In this document: positions 21,434 to 32,767 of the stretch, piece after piece
Numbering within the stretch: position 1 is the stretch's first letter
How the letters are laid out: every line of letters begins with the position of its first letter
DNA from: Stereum hirsutum FP-91666 SS1
Taxonomy: Eukaryota > Basidiomycota > Agaricomycetes > Russulales > Stereaceae
Reading direction: 5' to 3'
Length of the DNA: 38,235 nucleotides
NCBI RefSeq assembly: GCF_000264905.1
Contig: NW_006763141.1
Span: forward strand, 1,339,295-1,377,529
The notes under the pieces: generated by a model
Database searches by the model: none
Seen by the model: the letters and a program-made list of their open reading frames with translations, nothing else
What the model was told of the DNA's origin: nothing
Position numbers and translations under genes: made by a program

Positions 21434-21960
21434 ATGTTCTCCGTGAGCTCATTCGCTTTTGTGTTGCTTCTTGGGACAGTTGAACGGGAGGCTCTGCTAG
21501 ATATTCCGAATGTATACAATTATGAGACGTTCGTGGAGACGGACACGGCTGGATATCTCATTCAACGGTGGGTGGCGAGTAATTTATATGATCGTGTCAG
21601 GTGCGTCTTTCTTAAACTTAAGTGTTAATTACGCTGCGACGTTTGACTAGTTTGGCGTGATAGTACACGATTGTTCCTCAGATCGCTTGAGAAGAAATGG
21701 AGCGCTTTCCAACTCTTGGCCGAAACCCCTCTTGTCTCCGTACCACCACCATCTCGTCGAGTGGCGCAACCAGCCTTTGTTTTGCAATGGCTGCGACAAC
21801 TCCAGTACCATCGCCAGACCCACTCGGCGCTGCTATCGGGAAGGGGAAGATGGATGAGCTGTTAGATGCCTTGTAACGGCAAAGGCGATGAATGAGTGAG
21901 TGAACGATACCATCAGAGTTCAGCCAAGGCGATCTCATGCTCAAAAATGGCAAGGATGAA
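21434..21960 (+). pseudogene. coding relic, family unknown
   Basis: The frame PNVYNYETFVETDTAGYLIQ then RWVASNLYDRVR reaches a donor near 21600. An acceptor (CCTCAG) near 21681 gives a short intron, and the frame continues SLEKKWSAFQLLAETPLVS. A different frame then carries MAATTPVPSPDPLGAAIGKG and KMDELLDAL (21787-21873), a TAA, and TIPSEFSQGDLMLKNGKDE (21908-21964). The pieces are clearly protein-like but interrupted by at least two stops and frame changes. I do not recognise the family. Confidence 0.35.
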
Positions 21961-22955
21961 ATCCAACGTAAAACAGCCTCAACGAGCGCCGTCCATTCGG
22001 CGCATATCGTTCCTCTTATATATTTTTGTAGTTCAGAAACACGGTCTCCACGGGTATTCAGATGAAGGACTGAGTGTAAGAGGCATTCTCGACATTGGCG
22101 CCCTTGACGATGCTTCCATCGACCGCTGACAGAGCAGCACCGACACGGAACTTTGAGCATGGGCTGCAATATCATTCTTTCTCTGATAAACATGTAAAGG
22201 GGAAACATGTATCAGGGATCAGTGGTCGACACACGCACGAGCTTATGGGAGACTCAAAGAAAAGACACATGTTAAGTCGGGAAGGAAACTATCCATGTAT
22301 CTGTAGGCGGTAGTATCGAGGAATCGTGTATAGTGACCATCAGTGCTGGAATGCATAAGAGATTTGTACATCGCACTGACGGACCTTCGATGGCAGCCTG
22401 CATCAAACGCTCTTGGTATTGGATCGGAAGAGAGATGGCAGAGGCTTGGGCGGACATGAGGGTACAAAAATATCGCCTTTGCATCAGCCTTGTTCAAATT
22501 AACTCTCTACGGTAAGGAATACCGTTGTTGATGTAGTCGGTGGTGAAGGAGAACTGTACTTACTTGACCCGAAGGCGGAACGTGTGGGCGATCGGATGTT
22601 GGAGATAAAATAAGATTTGGCTACGTGTGGCGAACTCATCACGGTTCCGCCGAGGTGGCGTGTTTCTCCATCTCGTTAGGGAACACATAAATATGTGCAC
22701 GTTGTGTCAACAAACCTCAAGGTGAGAACAATGAGCGGAAAGAGAAGAAGTGTCATTAATTCAATGAATACTTCAAAAGTGGACTAGTAAATAGTAACGG
22801 TACCCTCAGTTCAAGCGACAAAGCCTCACACAACACACTCGTTGCTTGAAGGAACCCATCCGAGTCGACAAGCACAATAAACCTCACACGTCAACCACCC
22901 CCTCCATCCGATGCCAATCTGCAAACATCGTACCGAGCCCACTTTCAGCAGCCTG
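21961..22955. other. no supported gene
   Basis: Open frames of 60-84 codons (22243-22515, both strands) have no domain. The last 150 bases are the expected 3' flank of the minus-strand monooxygenase relic. Confidence 0.35.
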
Positions 22956-24623
22956 TCACCCATTCTCCTGCGTCATACCCAACATTATCTCACCAAGCAC
23001 GCCCCACTGTACCCACCAATCCTGCGCCGCATCCCGCGCATCGTAGCCACACACCTCAAAGATCTCCTGAAACTACCCCATTAGCGTCAAATCGTTCTCA
23101 GCATCCCCTCCATCCCCTCCATCCCCACCTCCCTGACCTACCTCCTTTCTCGGTCGATTTCTCGCATCTTGCTGCTTGATGGGCTTTCTTCGCAGACTCT
23201 TATGTTTTGTTCCCCGCATCTCATTTTGGCCTAGGAAGTAATCGCAGTACGGCCAGAGTGTGAAGTTCGAGTGAGTGGAGAGAAAGAGCGCGCTCTTATC
23301 AGAGTTCTTGATATGCGTAGAGGGTGGGAGAGGCGTGAGAAGAGGTCCCGAGGACATGAGCGTCTTCGAGAGGAGTGAGACCATTGGGCTGGTGACGAAT
23401 GGCGTGAAGAAGATTATCAGATTAAATGGGATATGAAACAGGCGGAGATACGAACGGTGAGAGGGTGGGCGGCTGAGCCTATGAGCCTGAGGCGTTCGGA
23501 GGCGTCTACCCATGATTCTGCGTGGGTTTTCTCGAAGATTTGATGCGTACGACGGTAGGTATTCGTTCCGGTATCGCCCATATTCTGTTTAAACAGGATA
23601 TTAGAGCCTTTCGGAGGACAAAGCGGGCTAGAACTGACCGTGGCTCAAACGCGGAACGATCCAGAATATTTAGAGATGACTGTAGTCCATCCCTGTGGCG
23701 CCTCATCATCCAGCACTACGTCCTGCCATAGAGCAAAATTCCACACGGCGTCGTTCCCGTATAAAACACGGTGCTAGTCTGCGATGAAGGTGCTGGCTCG
23801 GTGGCTGCGTCCTCGTCCACGATCTCCCGCATGATGCTGCCCGCCCCGCGCCTTTGATGATATCGGCTTAGGACACCTCCCCAGTAGTCAGTGTCACGGA
23901 AGGACCAGAAGGATGATATCCTGCAGTCAAAGACGACGATGATGGGGCGTATTTGCCTTTATAGTTGAGCGGAGGAGAGACGGAGATGACGTTCGCATGA
24001 GATGTGATTTCGACGCTTCAGGAGCGAGCCAGATCATACAACATTTCATAGAAACCTTGATGCTGCAAAAATAGAACGAGCGGGCGCCTAAGCGGCTATT
24101 TCAAGACGAGCAAATAGAGGTGAAAGAGAGATACAAACGCGGATTAATAGAAGGGGGCCCCCTACTTCATGTAGTACCTGCTCTTTCCAGCTCAACAGTC
24201 CGATATTTTCGGCGGTCTCCACTAGAAGCCGAATTCAGACATCTCTCTCAGACGAGTAGAACATGGTGAGATCTTAAGTCTGATAGACACTTGCTATCGA
24301 TGAAGTCGGTCGCCTGCGATAACGACGACCGTCTTTCCAGCCCGTCCGACAGTCCCCACTGCTGCAGAACCCGAACACCGTCAGGCATGAAGCAGAACCC
24401 GCCTCTCACCGAGCCTGATGGACTGGATACTTGCGATGTCCTGAGGAAGCGAGGGCGTGTGCGGAGGCAAATCCTGCAATACCCAAGAGATCACCAACAT
24501 AGAAATTAGTTTGTGAATACCATTTACTTCAATGAAGTCGGTGGTCTTACCTCCCCCGACAATGATCAAATCCGACTTGGGAACTGCTTCTCTGTGGTAC
24601 TCCATGTCGAATTTTGAGTGCAT
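22956..24623 (-). pseudogene. FAD-dependent monooxygenase (salicylate-hydroxylase type), broken
   Basis: Group A flavin monooxygenases hydroxylate aromatic substrates using NAD(P)H and FAD and are common in fungal secondary and degradative metabolism. The minus strand reads MEYHREAVPKSDLIIVGGG, a 75-nt intron (24548-24474), then FASAHALASSGHR: the N-terminal Rossmann fold with a GxGxxG-like loop. After a frame change comes GSVRGGFCFMPDGVRVLQQW with GLSDGLERRSS, the usual PPNAxxxLxxxGL region. Near 23830-23890 VTLTTGEV, a TAA stop (23870-23868), ADIIKGA and GSIMREIVDEDA correspond to the DG motif region, with the DG residues deleted. ERLRLIGSAAHPLT (about 23490-23530) is the second FAD motif (GDAAHP) with Asp changed to Ser. 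The C-terminus reads EIFEVCGYDARDAAQDWWV. Multiple frame changes make it non-functional. Starting at 24605 instead of 24623 is possible. Confidence 0.75.
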
Positions 24624-24639
24624 GAGTAGCCAAACGATC

Positions 24640-25575
24640 GACGATGATCTTGAGCTAGAACCGTCTCTTAATGTCGAGCAGTGAGTGGGATCAGTGTAAA
24701 GAGCCAACCCAAGAGCCAAACCGTAGTCGACGTGAGAGCACCCAATATATATAGCCTACCCACGTCGACGGCAGTGAGCGCGATCCATGCCGAGCACACG
24801 TGCATAATTATAAGGTTGGAGAGAATAGAACTCCAGGACCCTCTGTAGATGAGTGACTGTAGTTGTAAGTGAGAAGATGTACCACGAATCCGAACGATGA
24901 CAGGTTGGACGGGCCCTGCGCACCACAGAGACACCATCGCCCTGCAAGACGGAAGCCCTCCCTATATTGAATGTGACCCACTATCTTCGAGACTGGTGAT
25001 AGTAGGGCGGCCAAAGGATGGTCCGCAGCCGTGAACACTACGCCTATAACGAGGGTTTGAACAAGGTGTCCTTCCGCGCAGGAGGGTTCGGCACAGCGGA
25101 CCACACTCGCGGTCTGAGTAAAACCACGTCACCCGAGTAGAGATCATCGGTGAAGGGACTGCCGACAGGCGTAAAAGAGTGCTACTGATTCTTTTACTCG
25201 CCTTACGAGGAAGGCCAACGAACATGATTGAACAAGCCTCGATCGACCGCCTACGCAACAACACTGCCACTTCTCGCAACACGTCTAATTACGCGAGGTA
25301 GGATCCACGAGGTACACCTATAGCTACAAGACTAGAAACAGCGGGACTTGTCCACTGTGAAGTGAGAAAATTCATTGTGGAAGAAACCGGCGAAATGCTT
25401 CCTTGTACAGCTGCTGAATAGGCTGCCATACCGCCTGCACAACAAATGAGGGCACTACCGACTTCAGGCGATGGGCGTGGGAAAACATTTTCCATACGTG
25501 GCGAGTGAACGCTTATAGCTGCGTTGGTGGGCGGGGAAGATGGAGGCGCATGCAAGAAGAATAAGATGTATATCC
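24640..25575 (-). other. hydrophobic coding-like segments, no gene model
   Basis: Minus-strand frames contain likely membrane segments: LGALTSTTVWLLGWLFTLIP (about 24690-24760), VGSALICCAGGMAAYSAAV (about 25400-25460) and SLVIGVVFTAADHPLAALLS (about 25000-25060). The order recalls fungal multi-pass proteins of the DUF6533/DUF6534 type, but frames change repeatedly and no start or splice chain could be fixed. A decayed membrane-protein gene upstream of the monooxygenase relic is the best guess. Confidence 0.25.
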
Positions 25576-25579
25576 TCCA

Positions 25580-26050
25580 ATATGAGAGTTAACAAGGGTA
25601 TAGGTCTTTCAGAGGCGATCGAGACGTGGCGTGACAAGAATCAAAGCAAACGCATCCGCTCAATCGAAGCACTTCGATAGCCATGGGCACGTCCAGAACC
25701 AGACCAAGGTGGGAGCATATCCCAGTCATGTGTGCGACTGTGAACCATAGATACTGAACAGTATGTGGGAGGATATTGAGGCAGCGGCAGCGCAGACGGA
25801 AAGTCGACGAACACTTCCACCGGGATCGAAGCGCTTCGCCAGTGGCAATGGGCACATCATCCCCTAAGGTGGGACCGTATCCTGCTCGTGTGAGCGAGTG
25901 TAGAGTCTGATATAATTGGTGGAGCGTGATAGGATACTGGGAAAAGAGAGGGACAGACGGTGAGCAGGATGATATCTGAGAACCAAAGCGAACACCCTTA
26001 CCACATTGAACGCGTCTCACTGGTGTGCGTGGGCATGTCCTTCGTCGCGT
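25580..26050. repeat. tandem exon-like repeats, about 160-180 bp units
   Basis: Units 25663-25824 and 25825-26004 align along their length, with a partial unit before and another after (26005-26050). Each begins ATCGAAGCxCTTCG, carries GGGCAC and AAGGTGGGA, and ends AAxCAAAGCxAAC. On the minus strand unit 2 reads TLHQLYQTLHSLTRAGYGPT then LGDDVPIATGEALRSRW between splice-like AG and GT sites, so the unit resembles a repeated exon plus intron. Identity is low, so the array is old. The protein family is unknown. Confidence 0.5.
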
Positions 26051-26688
26051 ATGATACTTGTCCTGATCAAACGAGTCTCGAATGCTTGCCAGATCATTTA
26101 AGAGATTTTGTCTCGTAAAGCAGGAGGCGAGCGGAAGTATGTGGCATGGATACGACATCAATATTGGGAGTAAAACGGAGCATCGAATAGCTACGCACCT
26201 CTGTTATTGGGTCGTGTGAAATGAGCGCCACAAATTTTCCACAGTCCTGAGCGAGATGCAACATAAAATTGGACAAAGGTTAGTACAATGAGTGTCTGTG
26301 AAAGGGTACGTAGCGACTCCGGTGCGTGCTATGAACAGCCGGTGGGCGGCAAGGTGGTTGGTAGTGTTCCTCGCATGTTATGCCATTAGATATCATATTG
26401 GTTAGTATCAAGCAATTTGAAGGATTAACCAGCTGCCAAAGTCAGGCGATGAACCTCACTGAAGGTGAATGCAGAGGCAAGAGGCAGAGCTTGACGACAT
26501 CAACATGAGTACCGGCACTCGCCCATTGCGGGCTGGTTCAAACTCCGCTATGCCGCGTCTCGCTTACTCCCGTAGCCGAGTGGCTGCAGGCTGTCACTTA
26601 CGAACATTGCAACACAACAAAGGCAACAGTGTGCATAGTGACACTCAACATAGCTACGCCTAAAATCATATAAAATACGTCTCTTTAA
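26051..26688. other. no supported gene
   Basis: A 64-codon frame at 26469-26663 (+) has no domain. I see no structured repeat in this stretch. Confidence 0.35.
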
Positions 26689-26796
26689 TTTGGTCGCGAC
26701 AGAAGTTTTTAAATTCAGCTTGAACGAGCTACACGACGGACCATCCACTCATATGAAATCACTTGAGGGAATTGAAAAAATTCTGTTGCGACCAAA
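26689..26796. mobile_element. 108-bp inverted-repeat element
   Basis: TTTGGTCGCGACAGAA at the left end pairs with TTCTGTTGCGACCAAA at the right end (one mismatch). The pairing continues inward through TTTTT and AATTC. No target duplication is evident. It is non-coding and is probably an old MITE. Confidence 0.5.
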
Positions 26797-27158
26797 CGAA
26801 GTGGATGTATGTCAAATAATATACTAGAATTTATAGGATTTTCCGGTGGGGTGTACCGTGCCCTAGACGCGCAAGGTCTCATACATAGGTGCCACCCAGC
26901 CAAATCGGTGAGTCTTACTGTGGCCCGCGTCGAAATGGGATGCGGCTTGCCCGGCAGTTTTCAAAGTCCGTCAATTTGCAATGGACATGGTGCTTGGTGG
27001 GAACGCCGGTACTGTACCTCCCAGACGTTAGGCGACGTCCGGTGTCCCAAGGGGCCCATCGCCCCCGCCAATTTTGCGCGGGTCTCCCGCCAAAGGGGGG
27101 TTCCCACGTTATGTAAGTGTCGTCTAACTGCTGGGACGTACAGTACTCATTAGACTCT
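26797..27158. other. no supported gene
   Basis: Overlapping + strand frames (26809-27153, 26889-27116) have no domain. A G/C-rich stretch (27040-27110) with runs of G and C is the only notable feature. Confidence 0.35.
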
Positions 27159-27161
27159 AAT

Positions 27162-27533
27162 AGAGCGTTTTCGCAAAGAGGTCAAACAGCTGTCGCTGCG
27201 ACTGCGACAGAGTAAGTCGCCGCAGGCGCTTCATGTCGCCATGACGAGATCGCCCTTCGGGATGCTCCACACATGGTTAATGGTCCTGTCCCCTCCACGA
27301 AAGATATTCCAAACACATTTTTGACCACTGAGATGGGTATAAAATCTTGGTGTACTGCATGTGCCATATTTTCCCGGAATTTTTTACAGGAGGATGCGTG
27401 CTCGCCACAAAGGCAGCCATCAGGAGTATCCAGCCGTCGGAGGTGCTGTTAGGCTCGCTCCACAACAGATCTCTGGCGACCTCGACAGCCCCACCGGCGC
27501 AACAGCTGTCGCACTCGACAGCGAAAACGCTCT
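27162..27533. mobile_element. 372-bp TIR element with 3-bp TSD
   Basis: Ends AGAGCGTTTTCGC and GCGAAAACGCTCT are perfect inverted copies. AAT flanks both sides (27159-27161 and 27534-27536). Subterminal CAGCTGTCGC near both ends is also inverted. No transposase frame is present. The 3-bp TSD matches the style of the 267-bp MITEs, though the TIR sequence differs. Confidence 0.7.
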
Positions 27534-27743
27534 AATCAACATTCGGAAGCGACGCGATTTCGGAGCGCAAGCATGCGCAAACAATTGGCCCACTTCACGC
27601 CCACTGCTTACGCCACACAGATCCTAGCACTGCAGTCAGGTCTTGAGAAACGACTCTCTAATGTGTCCAAAATTTCCCGCATTTCACTAGAATAGCACCC
27701 TATAAGAAATCATTGATGTAAGTCTACTAACGTGTCATTGTAT

Positions 27744-28228
27744 CTACGCAGGATAAGTATGGTAAGTCTGTAGTCCAGGTTCTCGCATGGAGAACACGAA
27801 GTTGTGGCCCAGATAGTGAAGCCTCTCTACCTGATCAGCTCCCTCAGCTCCCTCTACCACTACTGGTCCCTCGCGCACGTATAATAGTTGGTCCTCGTTG
27901 AATTTGACCAGCTTTTCCCCTGCGTTGATGTCCACTGGATTACGATGGCTATGTTCAAGTTGGTGGATGTGGAAAACCGTGTTCAACGTTCGTACGATGT
28001 CCGCCCATTCTACTTTTTTGACAGCATTCTTCACTAACCTGTGACCCGCAGCTTGGATGTATATTCGTAAACTTATGTATCAGTATGTCCATCATGATCC
28101 AGACTTCGACAGTTTTCCTGCCAGTCGCGATATATGGCAGGCTTGTTCGTGCATAGTGAATCTGACACAGCCCTCCAGATTTCGCAGGTTCTTACCGTTA
28201 CATCATACGTACCGGGATCGGAATCCAT
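27744..28228 (-). pseudogene. possible coding relic, family unknown
   Basis: Minus-strand ATG at 28228 opens MDSDPGTYDVTV and continues RDWQENCRSLDHDGHTDT to a TAA. An overlapping frame carries on YISLRIYIQAAGHRLVKNAV, KKVEWADIVRTLNTVFHIHQ and KLVKFNEDQLLYVREGPVVV, ending TYHTYPA at a TAG (27744). If the one-base frame change is bridged, a protein of about 160 residues appears. I do not recognise it; it could also be a spliced gene whose junction I missed. Confidence 0.35.
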
Positions 28229-29644
28229 AACTATACTACTATTTTGCCTGGTGCGTATTGTCTTTCGATTCGAAACACGAATGTTCGGGGAGACGAGGTA
28301 ACGACGAGGATTTCCGGTCAGAGAGAGAATTCTTCTGAAAGATGGGACGGCCGCGAAGATGCGTCATGCCTTGCCCCTGGCTCTGAACGTCAATGCAGTT
28401 CTCCTATCGCAGCCTTTCCAAAACAGAAAGCCCCTCTCATTTGCAAAACACGATCCCCAAACGTATCTGTGTGGGTGGATGCCGCCATGATAATGCCGTT
28501 TCCTCGGAGACAGACGTATCTCCTGGCTGAGCATCTTATGATCTCGATGTGACTGTGGTCAGTAGCCGCTTCAGAAGTATTGTGTCTTCCTGAACCTTCA
28601 TGATCTCTGCTGCGGATTTTCTTTGAGAAAACCCCGGCATATTGGCGAGCACTACAGGCATATTCCACCGAGCCCGCCACCGACGAATTCCGAGAGGAGG
28701 TCTGGAGGTCTTCGATCCCATCCTATTCTTGAGAGAGAGAAATTTATAATATTTCCGTATTATTCAGAACAGCCGGGGACTCCTGGCTCCACAACCGCAG
28801 ACATTCTTCAAACCCGAAACTGTACTTGTACATATATTAGCCGGAAGACAGGGTATCCATCCGATCCAAGCTTGCAAGATGGTTTATGAATCCCTTCTAA
28901 GTTTCATGGTGATGTAATTATGCATGTTCTGATGGCAACTAAATCACGATTGATCAGTGGGACTACTCAGCAATTAGATGATCCCCGTACATGTCGAGGA
29001 ATACCGTTCCTGTAATGGACAGAGGCCTCTGGAGCCTCCTGCGACATCATTCGGATTCGTTAGTATTCTAGGGCACTTTCCTTGGAATAAGGCATTCCGT
29101 CAAAAATTATGGATGGTACTATTGCACAGTTCGGGACCGAGCATGTTCTTACTATGCGCATGTCCATTGTTTACAGTGAGGATCATAGAGAAAGATATCG
29201 AAACTTTGCTTCCAGTGATAAGCTTAAGTGGGCGGAAAATATAAATGAACCAAACCCCTTCATGTAGGCAACGTCGAGGAAAAGCCCGAGCTGTTCGTTC
29301 AGAGTGGAGGATTCATCGTTGATTTGCAGAGCTTACGCTGGTCTCCATTTCAGCTCAGTACCACTCCTTTCTTTCCGCACCTGAATACTACATCTCTGCA
29401 TAACAGTAATCATACATCACGATATACGTAGCTATCAATCAACCTCCACTGATGGAAACACTTTGAGAAGGACAGCACAGAATATCAAGGTAAGAAATAG
29501 ATAAAGGTCGTTGTAGATACTACGACGTCACTCCTATAGATGTCACCCAAAAAAAGATTCTTCTGCCCTGGCAGATATGGTCAGCATGCTACATAATACT
29601 TGCAGTGACATCTCTAAAAAGGGATTTTGGCATACCTAGTTGAT
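28229..29644. other. no supported gene
   Basis: Open frames of 60-102 codons lie on both strands (28244-28552, 28623-28889, 28978-29244, +; 28390-28721, -). None has a domain or a splice chain. The right end is the 3' flank of the F-box gene. Confidence 0.35.
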
Positions 29645-31512
29645 TTACTCGTTGCCTCCATGAAGCTGCACATCCTCGTCGTGATGACTCGGCATGCAAC
29701 GAGTGCAGAGGTACAAGGACTTCCACCGTCTCCCGTAAGTATAGATGTCGTAATGGCGTTGTCCAATGAATGTGAAACCATCGACCAAATCTCGCCTTTG
29801 ATCATAGTAAGTGGACCAAATCTTGGTCGTTGACGGGAGTATATGATGGAAAAATGTGACCAGCTGGATCCAGTTCTCGCAATCACGTACATCACCGTCT
29901 ACTATGTTCGAATGGCCCATGCGAAGGTGCTCAAGCGACCTGAATTGTGACGTGGGAAGAGACCGAGGGATGACTGTCTCAGCGTCGATGTAGAGGGCAA
30001 GGGACTGTAGCTTTGGGCAAAAGCGTGCGAATGCTTCCACGGAGGCGATCGTCAAATAGCTCGAATGTATAAAAATGGGCTGTGGATTCAGCACGATCGA
30101 GATGGCCTCTGGCTGGCTCGCCGCAAACTCTTCGATGTTCGCATCGGTGATGCGAAAAGGGAGTGTGTAGAAAAGATCGATAACTTCAAGCCGCATCTTT
30201 GTAATTGATTGGAGATGCTGCCATTCGACAACTCGAATGTCATCCTCGGTTTTGGGGTTCCATGTATGCGAAGCGGCGAGGCGTAACGTGAGTCGACGGA
30301 GGTTCGGGGAATGATCAGATAGGAGCTCAAGCAGGTCATGTAGATGCGAGGGTTGACACTGGAGAGGGTAGGGAGCACGAACCCAAAGCGTCTCGAGTTG
30401 TGAAAGTAAGAGGTGGAGGGGTGAGAGAAGTGATCGCAGGGCGGGAAGACCAGCGGTCCCGATCTCGAGGCAGCGTAGCTGGCTGAATGCGAGCAGGTCG
30501 AGATAGGCGTGATCGTGGGTACGAACGCGGTCCTCACTCATCCAGAACCCCCTCTCTGCTCCGTCTACGTCGACACCGACCCGCATGAGATGAGGGTATT
30601 GCCCTAGTATCCGCAGCTCTCGGTCCCTGATAAAATACAAAGGACAGCCAAAGCTGACGAGGGTGTTCCACTGCATCAAGCAGTCTTCCAACGCGCTCGC
30701 GAACAAAGGTTGTTCCAGGACCGTGGCTGATCGGATATCAAGGACGGTGAGACTGTTGAAACGATGACTCGCGAATGACAGGGATCGGGAAGCGCGATCC
30801 AGGATGTAATCGTCGACGTGCGTGGAGCCGAAGTCAAGGGAGAGCTTTGTGAGGCTGCGAGGGTAGAACGAAACCACGAATGATTTGATTCCAACGCTAA
30901 GTGACCTTAGCTTGGGGAAAATGGGGTTTTCATCACGGAAGTACGCGAACTCGTCGAGGAAGAATGTGTCGAGGTTGCAGGGCCTTCCGTTCCAGTGAAA
31001 GTCGAGGGACCTCGTCGCCTTAGCAAAGCGCAAAAAGAGTTCCCACTTCCTCGCTGTAGATTCGCCAACAAGACTCTGAAATTCTTAATCAGTAAGTGGT
31101 GGACATATCCCTGTCAAGGTAAGAGGCCGGATTCACCAAAGTCGAATCGTAAAGGCTTTCGCCGGTCGGCTCGAACGGTGCGAGCAAACGGAACCAATCA
31201 AGGTCGATATGGGTCCACAGGACAGTGATTGCAATCCAGTACCAGATTCTGCATACGCGTGAGCACCGTGCTACGGTGTCTCTCGCATTGCTGAGTAAAA
31301 GAAATTTGAATACCATCGCTGTCAACTCCACCGGGAGGATGAAGCGATTCTGTTAAACAATGCCACGTTAAACTCATCCACGGTGATTGACATAACAATG
31401 GTCTTACAGGACGGTTCAACTCAGATGGCCTTGACAATCTGGGTGGCATGTATGTGGATGATATGCAGGCAGCAGATATTACGATGACAAGGTCGATTAG
31501 GGGAAGGCTCAC
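29645..31512 (-). CDS. F-box / leucine-rich-repeat protein, 582 aa
   Basis: F-box proteins are substrate receptors of SCF ubiquitin ligases. Exons on the minus strand: 31512-31408, 31349-31137, 31075-29645, with GT..AG introns of 58 and 61 nt. Both junctions are phase 0 and the frame is open throughout. The start used gives MSLPLIDLVIVISAACISS; a shorter start at MPPRLSRPSELNRP is equally possible. Across the first junction the protein reads ELNRP-NRFILPVELTAMVF and then ARDTVARCSRVCRIWYWIA (residues about 34-72), a typical F-box with the LP..L....L and C..V...W pattern. The remaining 500 residues are Leu-rich with irregular repeats (LRSLSVGIKSF, LTKLSLDFGST, LRCLEIGTAGLPAL, LRRLTLRLAAS, LEHLRMGHSNI), as in the large F-box/LRR families of basidiomycetes. 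No lesions were seen. The target is unknown. Confidence 0.85.
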
Positions 31513-32767
31513 GGGTAGCGTAATATTTATAGGTAGTCAACCATTGCGAGTATCGCACCTTCGGTCAAAGCTCGTCCGTCAAGATCACCGCTGTTATGGT
31601 ATTGCGCCCTGCTGATAACGTCTTGAGAAACTTATGAGAACTCAGAAGACAGAAAGTCCAGGAATGGAGCGTGCATTGCGGGCGAGATGGTGGACCACAT
31701 GATAGGAGAGACGGGCACACCCGTGCCCAAAACGTCGTATGAAAAAAAGATAGTTTCTAAGAAAGTTTGGTCGTAGATCTCGTTATGGAAATTGCGGGCA
31801 GTATGCCTGAGCGATATAATCGATCGCGGGGACTTAAGACTACATGGAGACGGTTAAAGCGCCCGAGAGCAAATATGGACGTCGGGAAGATGAGAGGGTC
31901 AAAAACGGCCTAGTACCAATGACTTCAGAAAAAAGCTGTACGCTGGTTTGAGAGGCTCAAGTCCTTTGTAGATTCTCTGGAGATGGTTCATATTTTTATT
32001 ATGGTCGTCCTCAAAGCTGGAAAACAAGATACCGCTGACAGGACAGGCTCTCCCGCTCTACGTGATACTAATTCTATCAGCATCGGTTGCTTCAACTCGG
32101 TTTCGGTTTGAGCTGTACCATTTCAGAGTAAGTCCCCTGGTAATTGTATCTCCCGCTGTTACGATCATTTTCTAATTTTTTATCATTTCCCCTCATGAGT
32201 CATTGGCTATGAGGACACTTTCCACCTGCTTGGGCTGTGTTCCGGCTATGTCATCAAAACAGCAGGTCTGATGTTTCTATACACGAGTATAGAACTAATG
32301 TTGTTTCGTGAGATTCTTCACGGAATATCATATTTCCTTCAGAGTTCCAGCCTTAGTGTACAACTGCAGGCTTCCGAGCTGTCTCTTCCTTTTCGGCTGT
32401 GATGCATCGTTCTTCCGCTCCGTTTTAGTGTGCCATGATATTGTAGGGAATGATACACCAGTTGACCTGGTTTGGTAAGGTATCGTTCTTCCTTCCTTCA
32501 AGAAATATGATAACGATGTGGCTATCTTCCTCGATAAAACAGTTTTTGACAACCGGCAGAATCTGACTGTGTCCCGGCAAAATTAGCTGCCATTTTCACA
32601 GAAGAAACTGCTCAATGTCAGGGCTACAGCAATCATCAGTTGTACAAGATGTTGATTAGTTTGCATGCACGGTCTACAAAGGTTTGATAGCTAACTCAAG
32701 ATCCTTGACTCCAATACCGAACATATATACCATGCCACACTCGCAGGCAACTGTGGTGTCCGTCGAC
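31513..32767. other. no supported gene
   Basis: This is an A/T-richer intergenic stretch. It is the upstream flank of the F-box gene and the 3' flank of the next minus-strand gene. A 74-codon frame (32328-32552, -) has no domain. Confidence 0.45.

Noticed and set aside
21678..22208. 176-codon open frame on the minus strand
   Set aside because: It lies antisense to protein-like + strand pieces with a plausible intron and has no domain; treated as a shadow frame.
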